From the NCBI GenBank assembly GCA_023412495.1, contig JAEYNP010000080.1, positions 124,001 to 188,000 on the forward strand: a DNA stretch of 64,000 nt, given 5' to 3'. This document shows, in pieces, positions 26,498 through 35,336 of the stretch (its first letter is position 1; every line of letters begins with the position of its first letter). The position numbers were made by a program, and so were the translations under genes. This stretch comes from Pseudomonadota bacterium (GTDB taxonomy: Bacteria; Desulfobacterota; Desulfobulbia; Desulfobulbales; Desulfocapsaceae). The notes under the pieces were generated by a model. It worked only from the letters and a program-made list of their open reading frames with translations, did no database searches and was not told the DNA's origin.

Positions 26498-28240
26498 TTA
26501 CTGCTCGATTTCGGCAAGCAGTTCCCGGGCAAAATCAAGACTCGGATCCAGGGTGAGGGCCAAGGTCAGAAATTCTGCGGCCATCTTGTCTTCTCCTAAT
26601 TTATGGTAGTTGACGCCCAGGTTGGCATAATCGATTCCCGATGCAGGGTTCAGATCGACTGCCCGCCGAAAATGAGTAATGGCCATTTCGTACTCCTCGA
26701 TCTTGAAGAAGCAGACACCCAGGGTGTTGTGCATATCCGGCCGTTCTTCATCTTCGGCAAGGCCCTTTTTCAACACCTCGATCGCCTCTTCATATTTACC
26801 GAGATCCTTGAGACACTTGCCCATATAAGAATAGATATAGGGCAGATCTTCCGCTTCCGGCTGCATCAGCAGCGAACGGTCGAAATGGTGCAGGGCGGAT
26901 TCCGGAAAGCCCATTTCCGCAAAATTGCGGCCGCGGTAAAACTCCAGATAATAGGCATCCGGCAGCAATTCCTCCATTTGGCACAGCTTCTCTTCGAGCA
27001 GTTCCGAATCTTCGACCCGCTCGACCAGCAGCTTGGCGGCAAAGAGTCCGACATCATTGATCATCGACCGCTCCCGGAAATGCGCTCCCGGGACGATCGT
27101 ATACAGTGCCGGGATTTCGAGGCCGTCGTGGGTCACATCGATCATCAGGATTTCCAGACCTGTTTTTTTGAGGGCAGCGATGCAGTTATCGATCTCCACA
27201 CGGATATTGTTATCTGAAAGGTTGACCATCTCTTGAATGGTAACGACATCGGGCGTCTCGGTCACATATTCGACTTCCTCCATGGAAAGCGGTTTCGGCA
27301 GTCCGGAGGCGACGTAATTGGAGTTGGAATTGAAGTCGCCGGCGAGCTGGGCGATCTCGGTGATCGCCCGGATAAGGGCCTTTTCGGGGTCTGGGGTGGT
27401 CCCCGCGGTGTAAACTATTTCACTCTTGCCCGGGAAGGTCGACCTGTCGATGGCCAAGGCGCCGACCGTGCAGATGCCGGTATCGAGGCTGAAGTCGTTG
27501 AGATACAGCTCGATGTTGTGCGCCTTGAACTTTCTCAGCAACTCTTTGGCGACGCTGTCGCGTATCGAATCCAAATCGATTTTGGGCGTGACGACCTTCT
27601 GATGGCTTATCACCGAACAGACGTGCCGCTCGACGATTTCGCAGATTCCCTGAATCGCCGCCTCCTCCAGCGTGTTGCCGGCGGATGGGCCATTGAATTC
27701 GTTGATGGCATAGAACCAGGAAAAGGGGATGAGGACATCCGCGCCCGTGGTGATATTGGTGCCCCATGCCCACTGCATGGGGATATTTTCCAGCAACTGG
27801 TCGAGCAGCTCGACACTCGAGGTGGTGTCGTGCACGGAATCCAGCAGATACTGGAGGTCGAGCACTGGATACCCAGCCTTGGCCATAGATGAGTAGTCGC
27901 CATTCAGGAAGTTGCCGGGGTTGTTTTTATAGTAGAAGAAGGAAAACCGTTCAGCCAGTTCCATGCATGCCGAAGCCTCGGCCTGGATGGGCGAGGCGCC
28001 TTTGCCCATCTGTTTTTTCGTACCGGTGAGCGCCCGGCAGTCATCGCCGCAAACACTGAAATAGACCGGGATGTCCAGACGCCCGTTATCTATTCTCCTC
28101 ACCTCACTGAGGATTTTCAGATCGAGATGGGAAATTTTGTCGTAGAAGTTCTTCAAAGTTTGTTCGGGGGTAATGGCCTTATCCTGATCAATGGTGAATT
28201 TCTTGAAACAGTCCTTGAATACAACAGATTTTTTTTTCAT
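26498..28240 (-). CDS. YcaO domain protein with C-terminal TPR repeats
   Basis: 580 residues. The YcaO ATP-binding elements are intact: AEASACMELAERF (about 87-99), AIQGICEIVERH (about 195-206, QxxxExxER) and RAITEIAQ (about 291-298, ExxQ). YcaO enzymes phosphorylate a peptide backbone amide, giving azolines, thioamides or amidines, or, in E. coli, influence ribosomal protein S12 methylthiolation. Residues about 440-580 are TPRs (ALHHFDRSLLMQPEAEDLP, AITHFRRAVDLNPASGIDY), likely for substrate binding. There is no C-terminal PxPxP and no TfuA, precursor peptide, dehydrogenase or transporter nearby. It is paired with the Sel1 protein. Confidence 0.88.
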   Translation of the reverse strand: MKKKSVVFKDCFKKFTIDQDKAITPEQTLKNFYDKISHLDLKILSEVRRIDNGRLDIPVYFSVCGDDCRALTGTKKQMGKGASPIQAEASACMELAERFSFFYYKNNPGNFLNGDYSSMAKAGYPVLDLQYLLDSVHDTTSSVELLDQLLENIPMQWAWGTNITTGADVLIPFSWFYAINEFNGPSAGNTLEEAAIQGICEIVERHVCSVISHQKVVTPKIDLDSIRDSVAKELLRKFKAHNIELYLNDFSLDTGICTVGALAIDRSTFPGKSEIVYTAGTTPDPEKALIRAITEIAQLAGDFNSNSNYVASGLPKPLSMEEVEYVTETPDVVTIQEMVNLSDNNIRVEIDNCIAALKKTGLEILMIDVTHDGLEIPALYTIVPGAHFRERSMINDVGLFAAKLLVERVEDSELLEEKLCQMEELLPDAYYLEFYRGRNFAEMGFPESALHHFDRSLLMQPEAEDLPYIYSYMGKCLKDLGKYEEAIEVLKKGLAEDEERPDMHNTLGVCFFKIEEYEMAITHFRRAVDLNPASGIDYANLGVNYHKLGEDKMAAEFLTLALTLDPSLDFARELLAEIEQ

Positions 28241-28267
28241 CGGGATTACTGGAGAATAGAATAACTA

Positions 28268-28403
28268 ACGCGGGCTGACGCCCGCAACCTAAGGGTTATC
28301 ATCCCCTCCGACAGCGGAAGGGACTCTTTTCAGTACCCCCTTTGAAGGGGTATAAGCACCTTCACGAAATTCGTTTCAAAAAACTAGAAACGAATTTTAA
28401 GGT
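28268..28403. repeat. Dispersed intergenic repeat, GTACCCC family, copy 3
   Basis: The most complete copy: GCGGGCTGACGCCCGC hairpin, CCCCTCCGACAGCGGAAGGG hairpin, ACTCTTTTCAGTACCCCC, TTTGAAGGGGTA, GCACCTTCACG. The last hairpin is perfect: AAATTCGTTTC pairs with GAAACGAATTT. It sits upstream of the YcaO gene. The remaining about 140 bases to tsaE hold a GCGGCAG/CTGCCGC hairpin near 28428-28462 and nothing else recognisable. Confidence 0.8.
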
Positions 28404-28542
28404 ACAGAAATGCGAAGACATCACACTGCGGCAGAAGTCTCGAACGGTCAGCGCTGCCGCCAGATCGAACAAATGCTCTCGGAGGGCAAATCTCCTGGAG
28501 CAACTATCATATATTCTTTTCAGAGATTATCAAGAAAGCTCC

Positions 28543-29031
28543 TCATGGGAGGGGTTGACATTTGAACTCCTGGTCAAGCCAGTGCAGCCGCTCTACCAGG
28601 GCGTCGGTAGCGGTGATTGTCACAGTTCTCTGCATATCGCCATGAAGCTGGAGTTCAAGGGAAAGCCTTTCCCGCGGCAGGATCGTCTCCGCCCGTTTCG
28701 ACCACTCGATTACGGTAAGGCCGTCGAGATAGAAGTACTCGTCGAACCCCATATCAAGGACATCGGTTGCATCGTGCAGGCGATAAAAATCCAGGTGGTA
28801 CATTGGCAGCCTTCCCTCGTATTCGTGCAGGATGGCAAAGGAAGGACTGGTGACATAGCATTTTTCCGGTACCCCCAGTCCCCGGGCAATAGCCTGGGTC
28901 AAGGTTGTCTTTCCTGCACCGAGATCGCCGTCAAGACAGATTACATCTCCGGCGCCAGCCGATTGCCCGAGGAGACGGCCCAACTTCTCCGTATCAGCAA
29001 GTTCAGTCAGCTGTAGTTGTATAGCATACAC
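28543..29031 (-). CDS. tsaE: tRNA threonylcarbamoyladenosine biosynthesis ATPase TsaE
   Basis: 162 residues. The Walker A LDGDLGAGKTTLTQAIARGL is the TsaE signature. SPSFAILHEYEG (the TSPTF-like motif), HLDFYRL and VIEWSKRAE complete the family pattern. It is needed with TsaB and TsaD to make t6A37 in tRNA. GGAG lies 10 bases before the ATG. It is flanked by two repeat copies. Confidence 0.95.
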   Translation of the reverse strand: MYAIQLQLTELADTEKLGRLLGQSAGAGDVICLDGDLGAGKTTLTQAIARGLGVPEKCYVTSPSFAILHEYEGRLPMYHLDFYRLHDATDVLDMGFDEYFYLDGLTVIEWSKRAETILPRERLSLELQLHGDMQRTVTITATDALVERLHWLDQEFKCQPLP

Positions 29032-29128
29032 TGGTCGCTCCGAAAAAGAATAAGAAACTGCCGCAATTATATCCCTTTCATCGGATAAAGAAACCGAATC
29101 CGACAGCTATTCCTATAAAAACACCAAA

Positions 29129-29166
29129 CCCCGTTGCAGGAGCAGTTCTTGCTCCATAAAACGGGG
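29129..29166 (-). terminator. Nested-hairpin terminator downstream of the cold-shock gene
   Basis: CCCCGTT (29129-29135) pairs with AACGGGG (29160-29166), and inside it GGAGCA (29139-29144) pairs with TGCTCC (29150-29155). On the minus strand this is followed by TTTGGTGTTTTTAT. It lies between the cold-shock gene and tsaE. Confidence 0.65.
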
Positions 29167-29190
29167 TCAGGAACAAACGGCTATGGCTTG

Positions 29191-29320
29191 TTGAGTACCT
29201 TAGAAAATCATTTCTTGTTTTATAAAAGATTTCGTGAAGGTACTCATCCCCCTCAAGGGGACTGAACTGAGTACCCCTCATTGGGGGTACTGAAAATAGC
29301 CCCCCTGAATGGGGTATCAA
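29191..29320. repeat. Dispersed intergenic repeat, GTACCCC family, copy 4
   Basis: Inverted orientation. Elements are GAGTACCTTAGAAAATCATT, TTTCGTGAAGGTACTCATCC, CCCTCAAGGGG, GAGTACCCCTCATTGGGGGT, TACTGAAAATAG and CCCCCCTGAATGGGGTATCA. The outer GAGTACCTTAGAAAATC and the inner GATTTCGTGAAGGTACTC pair imperfectly. The right end runs into the cold-shock stop codon, so the last CCCC/GGGG hairpin may terminate that gene. Confidence 0.7.
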
Positions 29321-29532
29321 CTCGTCTTGCTGACATTTTCAGCCTGTAGCCCCTTATCGGTTTTGGCAATTGTGAACTCAACCGCTTCTCCCTCTTCAAG
29401 GCTGCGAAATCCCTCTCCTTGGATAGCGCTGTAATGCACAAAAACATCCGACTCCCCATCCGGCCTTTCCAGAAAGCCATACCCTTTGCTCGCATTGAAC
29501 CACTTGACCTTCCCCTTCACACGATCAGACAT
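29317..29532 (-). CDS. Cold-shock domain protein (CspA family)
   Basis: 71 residues. [20 protein letters not shown] has both RNP1 residues (KGYGF) and [10 protein letters not shown] is RNP2 (DVFVH). It binds single-stranded RNA or DNA as an RNA chaperone. GGGGAGG is 8 bases before the ATG at 29532. The frame runs further upstream to 29619 but that extension has no Csp character. The stop codon is inside a CCTGAATGGGGTATCAA sequence that recurs at 29633-29648 upstream of the gene. Confidence 0.93.
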   Translation of the reverse strand: MSDRVKGKVKWFNASKGYGFLERPDGESDVFVHYSAIQGEGFRSLEEGEAVEFTIAKTDKGLQAENVSKTS

Positions 29533-29726
29533 ACAACAAGCCTCCCCGAAAAAGAACAGACCGAATATCGTATGTCCCTGTCTACTCAACCCGATCTGTA
29601 TTAATAATAATGGTCCCATCTGTTAGGGTCCACCTGAATGGGTATCAAAAAGACCGGGTATAAGTCAAGAAAAATGATAGACTGGACGAAAAATACGGAG
29701 ATCGATATTGAAAGGATTTGAACCGT

Positions 29727-31523
29727 TTACTTTTTAATCCACCAGGTCATGAGCAATTGAAACGGATCGTAATAGAGGGGCAGCGTGGCAGGCATGGCAA
29801 ACCTATCGTGATAACTCAACCGGTGCACGGCCAGATACCAGTTCGGCACCAGATAGTAGCCGAACCAAAGGACGCGATCGAGAGCCCTGCAAGCGGTAAT
29901 CAATTCCTCCTTGGTTCCCGCGTAGATGATCCTTTCCACAAGGAAGTCCACTACCGGTGAATTGATTCCAGCATAGTTTTGGGATCCCACCCGATCAGCC
30001 GCCGACGAGTGCCAGTAGTTGCGTTGCTCGTTTCCGGGGGACTGGGACTGTCCGTAACTCTGGACGATCATATAGAAGTCGAACCTTTTCAGCCGCTCTG
30101 TATAAAGAGATGGGTCGACACTCCGGTATTCGACAATAATACCCAACTTCTGCAGTTTTTTTACATAAACCGCCATGACCCTTTCAAAGGTCGGGGAAGG
30201 TAAAAGGATATCGAACGCAAATATCTCGCCGCGGGCATTGGTAAGAATACCGTCTTTTACCCGCCATCCAGCTTCCTCGAGTAATTTCTTGGCTTCGAGC
30301 AGATTGCGGCGCAGCCCTTCCGGCCCTTGCGTCGCCGGCGGCGTCAGTGGTTCAGTGAATACTTCCGGCGGGAGAATATCCCGAAAAGGTTCCAGCAGTT
30401 CCATCTCCGACTCGTCCGGCAGACCTCTGGCCGCCAGGTAGGAGTTGCTGAAGTACGAATCGCTCCTCGTATACTGGCCGTGAAAGAGCGCGGTGTTAAT
30501 CCACTCGAAATCGAGCGCAAGGCCCAGGGCCTTGCGCACCTTGCGGTCCTGGAACAAGGACTTTCTGGTGTTCAGTAAAAAGCCCTGAATCCCGGCGTTG
30601 TTCTTATGCGGGAAAGTTTTCTTGATGATTGAACCGTCTGTAAACTTTGGGCCTCCCATGTCTCTTGCCCACTGCTTGGCGATATTGATCGAGATAAAAT
30701 CGAATTCCCCGGCCTTGAAAGCCTCCAGGGCGACGGTCTGGTCCTTGTAATACTTGACGGTGAGTTCATCGTAATTGTACATTCCTTTTCTGGTCGGGTG
30801 GTCTGTCGCCCAATAGTTGGGGTTCCTTTTGTAGGTGATGGTCTTGCCGAGATTGAATCTATCGACCACATAGGGACCAGAGGCGACCGGCGGGACGAGT
30901 GCCCCGGGACCGCCTTGGCCCAATGGGTTCTCGGTGAGAAACTTTTTCGACATGACCTGGATCTGCCCGGCGATCATGTGCAATTCCCGGTTGGGTTTCT
31001 TGAACAGGAACTTTATCCTGTATTCGTCGAGGATTTCCGATGCCTCTATATCTTCGTAATAGTAGTTGTAATGGGGGTGGACAAGATCGCTCTTGAGCGT
31101 CGCCAGGGTATATGCCACGTCCTCCGCCGTCACCGGGGAACCATCAGAAAACCTGGCCCGCCTGTCGATGGTGAAAGTGACGGATTTCTTGTCGGAGGCG
31201 ACCTCGATGTCGGAGGCGAGCAGCCCGTACTGGGAAAAGGGTTCATCGAGACTGGCCACGGCCAGCGGTTCATACACCAAAGCTTCCAGCCCGAGCGGCG
31301 CTTCGCCTTTCAAGGTAAAGGGATTCATCTTATCAAAGCTGCCGATATCGTGCAGCACCAATCTGCCGCCTTTCACAGCTGCGGGGGAGGTATAGTCGAA
31401 CTGCTTGAAATCCGGGCCGTATTTCACCTCACCGTTGAGCGTGACTCCATGGGCGGCAAAACAGTTCGAAGAAAGGAACATGCTGAAAATAACAGCTAGA
31501 ATGAGAAGCCTGCCGCCTGCCAT
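29727..31523 (-). CDS. Family-5 extracellular solute-binding protein, YejA-like
   Basis: 598 residues. A signal peptide is clear (LLILAVIFSMFLSSNCFAA). The SBP_bac_5 core is shown by KYGPDFKQFDYTSPAAVKGG, FDKMNPFTLKG, PVTAEDVAYTL and VRKALGLALDFEWINTALF. The N-terminus and size resemble YejA, which binds oligopeptides, including microcin C in enterics. No permease or ATPase genes are adjacent, so it is an orphan here. It is divergent from leuC across about 194 bases in which I see only a GCACCG/CGGTGC hairpin. Confidence 0.85.
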   Translation of the reverse strand: MAGGRLLILAVIFSMFLSSNCFAAHGVTLNGEVKYGPDFKQFDYTSPAAVKGGRLVLHDIGSFDKMNPFTLKGEAPLGLEALVYEPLAVASLDEPFSQYGLLASDIEVASDKKSVTFTIDRRARFSDGSPVTAEDVAYTLATLKSDLVHPHYNYYYEDIEASEILDEYRIKFLFKKPNRELHMIAGQIQVMSKKFLTENPLGQGGPGALVPPVASGPYVVDRFNLGKTITYKRNPNYWATDHPTRKGMYNYDELTVKYYKDQTVALEAFKAGEFDFISINIAKQWARDMGGPKFTDGSIIKKTFPHKNNAGIQGFLLNTRKSLFQDRKVRKALGLALDFEWINTALFHGQYTRSDSYFSNSYLAARGLPDESEMELLEPFRDILPPEVFTEPLTPPATQGPEGLRRNLLEAKKLLEEAGWRVKDGILTNARGEIFAFDILLPSPTFERVMAVYVKKLQKLGIIVEYRSVDPSLYTERLKRFDFYMIVQSYGQSQSPGNEQRNYWHSSAADRVGSQNYAGINSPVVDFLVERIIYAGTKEELITACRALDRVLWFGYYLVPNWYLAVHRLSYHDRFAMPATLPLYYDPFQLLMTWWIKK

Positions 31524-31717
31524 CGCCTCCTCCCGAGGTTTTGCCCATCTCTGCCGGCACCGTCGCCGGTGCGCCGCCGTAAATATTCTCGCCAGATTAC
31601 CATTTTTTGTGTAGTGTGTCTAACTCTGCAGTCTGAGATGAAATTCCTTCCCGGCCCTGGCCTGCAACCATAGCCGGACACCAACAATCCTGTCCTTTTT
31701 CCACTGGAGTACACACC

Positions 31718-32998
31718 ATGGGACAAACCATAGCTGAAAAGATATTCGCCGCCCATCTGCGCGACAAGCCATCCCCGGACAACATGGTCCTCTCTTTGGA
31801 CGTGGTGATGTGTCATGAAATAACTACCCCGATCGCCATCATGGATCTGGTCGAGAAGGGCATGGATAAAGTCTTCGATCCCTCCAAAATCAAAGCCGTC
31901 ATCGACCATGTCACTCCGGCCAAGGACACCAAGACCGCGACCCAGGGCAAGATCATGCGGGACTGGGCCAGGCGCCACAATATCCAGGATTTTTTCGACA
32001 TCGGCGAGAACGGTGTCTGCCACGCCCTCTTCCCGGAGAAAGGCTTTGTCCGGCCGGGTTACACGGTTATCATGGGCGACTCCCACACCTGCACCCATGG
32101 GGCCTTCGGCGCCTTTGCCGCGGGCGTCGGGACCACCGACCTCGAGGTGGGTATCTACAAGGGTGTCTGTTCTTTCCGGGCGCCGAAGACCATGCGGATC
32201 AACATCACCGGTGTCCTGCCGCCCCGCGTCTCCGCTAAGGACGTCATCCTGTCGGTCATAAAAAAAATAACGGTCAACGGGGCGACTGACAAGGTCATCG
32301 AATTTGCCGGTCCAACTGTGGATGCTTTCGGCATGGCGGCGAGAATGACCCTCTGCAATATGGCCGTCGAGGCGGGAGCGACGTGCGGCATCTGCATGCC
32401 GGATCGGGTGACGGCGGAATATCTCTGGCCTTTCATCCAGGGTGAATATCCGAGTGTAGAGGCGGCAGAGGAAGATTACCGGAAATGGCATTCCGATGCG
32501 GATGCGGAATACACTCAAGTGCTTGAGCTGGATGTCAGCACCCTCGCCCCGCAGGCAACCTTCGGCTACAAGCCCGATCAGGTCAAGGATATTGCCGAGA
32601 TGGCCGGAACGCCTGTAGACCAGATCTACATCGGCTCCTGCACCAACGGCAGGATTGAGGATCTGCGAGACGCCGCAGAAATCCTGAAAGGCAAAAAACT
32701 TGCCAAAGGGGTGCGGGGAATCGTGACCCCGGCCACGCCGAAGATTTTCAGCATGGCCCTGGACGAGGGCATCATCAAGATTTTCATGGATGCCGGCTTC
32801 TGCGTACTCAATCCAACCTGCGGCGCCTGCCTCGGAATGAGCTCGGGGGTTCTTGCCCCGGGCGAGGTCTGCGCCTCGACCACCAATCGAAACTTCAATG
32901 GGCGCATGGGCAAGGGTGGCATGGTGCATCTGCTCAGCCCCTACTCGGCCGCGGCCGCCGCAGTCACCGGCGTTCTCACCGACCCGCGTGAAGTGTAA
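31718..32998 (+). CDS. leuC: 3-isopropylmalate dehydratase large subunit (type 2, LeuC/HacA-like)
   Basis: 426 residues, the shorter HacA/LeuC2 type rather than the about 465-residue E. coli type. MGDSHTCTHGAFGAFAAGVG and the [4Fe-4S] cysteines in IYIGSCTNGRIEDLRDA and NPTCGACLG are all present. With LeuD it isomerises 2-isopropylmalate in leucine synthesis; members of this group can also act on other alkylmalates or homoaconitate. leuA and leuB are not nearby. Confidence 0.92.
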   Translation: MGQTIAEKIFAAHLRDKPSPDNMVLSLDVVMCHEITTPIAIMDLVEKGMDKVFDPSKIKAVIDHVTPAKDTKTATQGKIMRDWARRHNIQDFFDIGENGVCHALFPEKGFVRPGYTVIMGDSHTCTHGAFGAFAAGVGTTDLEVGIYKGVCSFRAPKTMRINITGVLPPRVSAKDVILSVIKKITVNGATDKVIEFAGPTVDAFGMAARMTLCNMAVEAGATCGICMPDRVTAEYLWPFIQGEYPSVEAAEEDYRKWHSDADAEYTQVLELDVSTLAPQATFGYKPDQVKDIAEMAGTPVDQIYIGSCTNGRIEDLRDAAEILKGKKLAKGVRGIVTPATPKIFSMALDEGIIKIFMDAGFCVLNPTCGACLGMSSGVLAPGEVCASTTNRNFNGRMGKGGMVHLLSPYSAAAAAVTGVLTDPREV

Positions 32999-33024
32999 AT
33001 ATCCTCAGATACAGGAAGAGTGCT

Positions 33025-33561
33025 ATGAAAACATTCGGTGGTCCGGCCGTTCTGCTGGACAGAAGCGATATCAACACGGACGAGATCATTCCGGCCAAAT
33101 ACCTGACCGAGATCTCGAAAATGGCGTTGAAACTCCATCTTCTGGAGGACCTTCTCCTCGACGGCAAGCAGTTCGATTCGCAATCGGCGGCGATGCAGAC
33201 GGCCAGGGTCGTTATCACCAGGGCTAATTTCGGCTGCGGTTCCTCGCGCGAGCACGCCGTCTGGGCCTTCGAGGTCAACGATATCAATGTGATCATCGCA
33301 GAGAGCTTTGCCCGGATCTTCCGGCAGAATATGTTCAACTGCGGCATTTTGGCGGTGGAACTCGCCAGCGATCAAATCGCCCGGCTGTTCGCCATGAAGG
33401 GAAGTTTATCGGTTTCCGTCGATCTCCAGAAAGACCAGTTGACCGCCTCCTCGGATGATCCCACAGAGGCCGATGTGGTCTGCTCTTTCACCCTCAATCC
33501 ATTCGACAAGGACCTGGTTTCAGCAGGTGGCTGGCTGACGTACGCCGACCGGAAGTACTGA
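33025..33561 (+). CDS. leuD: 3-isopropylmalate dehydratase small subunit
   Basis: 178 residues. INTDEIIPAKYL, FGCGSSREHAVWAF and FARIFRQNMFNCGI are canonical swivel-domain motifs. It begins 26 bases after leuC with AGGAAG as SD and ends just before a strong terminator, giving a two-gene leuCD operon. Confidence 0.94.
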   Translation: MKTFGGPAVLLDRSDINTDEIIPAKYLTEISKMALKLHLLEDLLLDGKQFDSQSAAMQTARVVITRANFGCGSSREHAVWAFEVNDINVIIAESFARIFRQNMFNCGILAVELASDQIARLFAMKGSLSVSVDLQKDQLTASSDDPTEADVVCSFTLNPFDKDLVSAGGWLTYADRKY

Positions 33562-33570
33562 TTTTTTAAG

Positions 33571-33611
33571 AGCGAACGCGGGCTACCACCCTCATGGTTA
33601 CCGCGTTCGCT
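33571..33611 (+). terminator. Terminator of leuCD
   Basis: AGCGAACGCGG (33571-33581) pairs perfectly with CCGCGTTCGCT (33601-33611), 19-base loop, followed by TTT. It begins 9 bases after the leuD stop. Confidence 0.85.
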
Positions 33612-33640
33612 TTTCGATACAGATATCGCGGCCTACACCT

Positions 33641-34567
33641 TCACAGGCCGCAGGCACGCAGCTGCTCGACTATCTTGCCTTGCTCCTCTGTCAATTCTTT
33701 GGGGACTCTCACACCGATCTTCACATAAAGATCCCCCCGTTCACCCAAAGGACCGACCGGCAGTCCGAAGCCCTTCAATCTCAGACGTGAGTCGTGGGTA
33801 GTTCCCGGTGCGACCTTCACCATGAATTTCTTGCCCTCCAGGGTTGCCACCTCAATGGTGGTGCCAAAACACGCCTCACTGAACGAGATAAGCTTCTGCA
33901 CGATGAGGTCGTCGCCATCCCGGGTGAAGGCGTCGTTGGAAGCGATATCCACTTTCAGGTAAAGATCGCCGGAGGGGCCGCCGTTAGGGGAAGCTCCGCC
34001 CTGCCCCTGCAACCGCAGCTTTTTGCCCGCCTCGATGCCTTTCGGGATTTTCACCGAGACATTGTGGGGAGTGCCGTTCTTTCTGAGGGTAATGGTCCGT
34101 TCGGCGCCGTGGAGCACTTCCTCCAGGCTGACGGTGATCTGGTAGGTCATGTCCTGCCCCTTTTCCACAGGGTGACATCCGCCTCCGCCGCAGCCGCTGG
34201 TGTTGCCCTGGTTGAAGAACGAGGCAAAGGCATTACCTCCCCCCATATTGGAGCGGAAATGGGCAGATTGCCCGGCTGGGCCGAAGCCGAATTGACGAAG
34301 AATATCGTTGAGGTCGAAGCCCCGGAAAATGTCCTCCTGGGAAAAGCGCTGATGGAAATTCGCGGATCCATAGAGGTCGTACTGCCTTTTTTTCTCAGGA
34401 TCCGACAATACGGCATAGGCTTCGTTGATCTCTTTGAACTTGGCCTCGGCTTCCTTCCCGCCGTTGTTCCTGTCAGGGTGATATTTAAGCGCTAGTTTTC
34501 TGTACGCTTTTTTGATATCAGACGGGGAAGAATCCTTTTTAACCCCCAAGATTTCGTAGTAATCCAT
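33641..34567 (-). CDS. DnaJ-class co-chaperone without zinc finger (CbpA/DjlA-like type II)
   Basis: 308 residues starting [20 protein letters not shown]. The J-domain has the HPDRN motif, a Gly/Phe-rich stretch follows ([20 protein letters not shown]), then the two C-terminal beta domains ([20 protein letters not shown]). The four CxxCxGxG zinc-finger repeats of DnaJ proper are absent, so it is a type II J-protein. A small CGGGGCH stretch sits in the linker. The frame extends 33 bases upstream but the family starts at 34567. Confidence 0.9.
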   Translation of the reverse strand: MDYYEILGVKKDSSPSDIKKAYRKLALKYHPDRNNGGKEAEAKFKEINEAYAVLSDPEKKRQYDLYGSANFHQRFSQEDIFRGFDLNDILRQFGFGPAGQSAHFRSNMGGGNAFASFFNQGNTSGCGGGGCHPVEKGQDMTYQITVSLEEVLHGAERTITLRKNGTPHNVSVKIPKGIEAGKKLRLQGQGGASPNGGPSGDLYLKVDIASNDAFTRDGDDLIVQKLISFSEACFGTTIEVATLEGKKFMVKVAPGTTHDSRLRLKGFGLPVGPLGERGDLYVKIGVRVPKELTEEQGKIVEQLRACGL

Positions 34568-34682
34568 AGTAACGAATCCGGCGAATTGAGACGTTATCAA
34601 ATAAACTTAAGCACTTCGGTGCCAAAACAATACGAATGGTTCGACCTTCAGTCAACTCGGCTGGCGAAAACCTGCAAAAGAA

Positions 34683-34720
34683 AAAGGAGCGGGGGGATCG
34701 AAAAGACATCCTGCTCCTTT
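34683..34720 (-). terminator. Terminator of ssb
   Basis: AAAGGAGC (34683-34690) pairs with GCTCCTTT (34713-34720). On the minus strand the stem is followed by TTCTTTTGC. It lies 63 bases after the ssb stop and before dnaJ. Confidence 0.7.
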
Positions 34721-34782
34721 CATGTGGCGCGGATCTACCCAGCTGAGCTGGATATGTACCTGATCGAAAACTCTTTTAAGTC

Positions 34783-35211
34783 CTAAAACGGCACATCCTC
34801 CCCCGTGCCTCCTCCACCCATCATTCCGCCGAAGGGTTCGGGCGGCAAAGGCGGCTGATCGGAACCGCCGCCGGCGCTGTCGCCCCCCCGCGGGGAGAGA
34901 CTCTGGATGGTAGCAGCAATGATTTCCGTGGTATACCGGTCGATGTTGTTCTGGTCCTTCCATTTGCGGGTCTGTAACCGGCCTTCGACATAAACCTTGT
35001 TGCCTTTGGAAAGATAGTTGCTGCAAAATTCGGCCTGCTGCGTCCAGGCGATGACTCGGTGCCATTCGGTTTCATCCTGCCAATTGCCGTCCCGATCCTT
35101 AAACCTGCGGTTTGTGGCAACGCTGAGAGTTGCCACCGCCGTGCCGCTCTGAGTGTAGCGGATCTCCGGGTCGGCGCCTAAATTCCCTATTAAAATAACT
35201 TTGTTTACCAT
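34783..35211 (-). CDS. ssb: Single-stranded DNA-binding protein
   Basis: 142 residues. MVNKVILIGNLGADPEIRYT is the SSB start, WHRVIAW and GNKVYVEGRLQTRKW complete the OB fold. A Gly/Pro linker precedes the acidic tip GEDVPF used to recruit partner proteins. Transcribed leftward between the photolyase-like gene and dnaJ, with its own terminator. Confidence 0.97.
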   Translation of the reverse strand: MVNKVILIGNLGADPEIRYTQSGTAVATLSVATNRRFKDRDGNWQDETEWHRVIAWTQQAEFCSNYLSKGNKVYVEGRLQTRKWKDQNNIDRYTTEIIAATIQSLSPRGGDSAGGGSDQPPLPPEPFGGMMGGGGTGEDVPF

Positions 35212-35336
35212 GAGCTCATCCTTGGGGGTTGAAGAATCAAACGAGTGCCAAAGTCAAATTGCAAGTCAATATACGACAGAATCCGGAAAGGACAAATCTA
35301 TTTTTCCGGGAGGCTGACGAGATTCCATCTTGAGGA

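Noticed and set aside
28342..29016. Plus-strand frame of 224 codons overlapping tsaE
   Set aside because: Antisense to tsaE and starts inside repeat copy 3; no domain.
31496..32929. A 477-codon open frame on the minus strand across leuC
   Set aside because: Fully antisense to leuC, whose Fe-S motifs are intact; no domain or SD.
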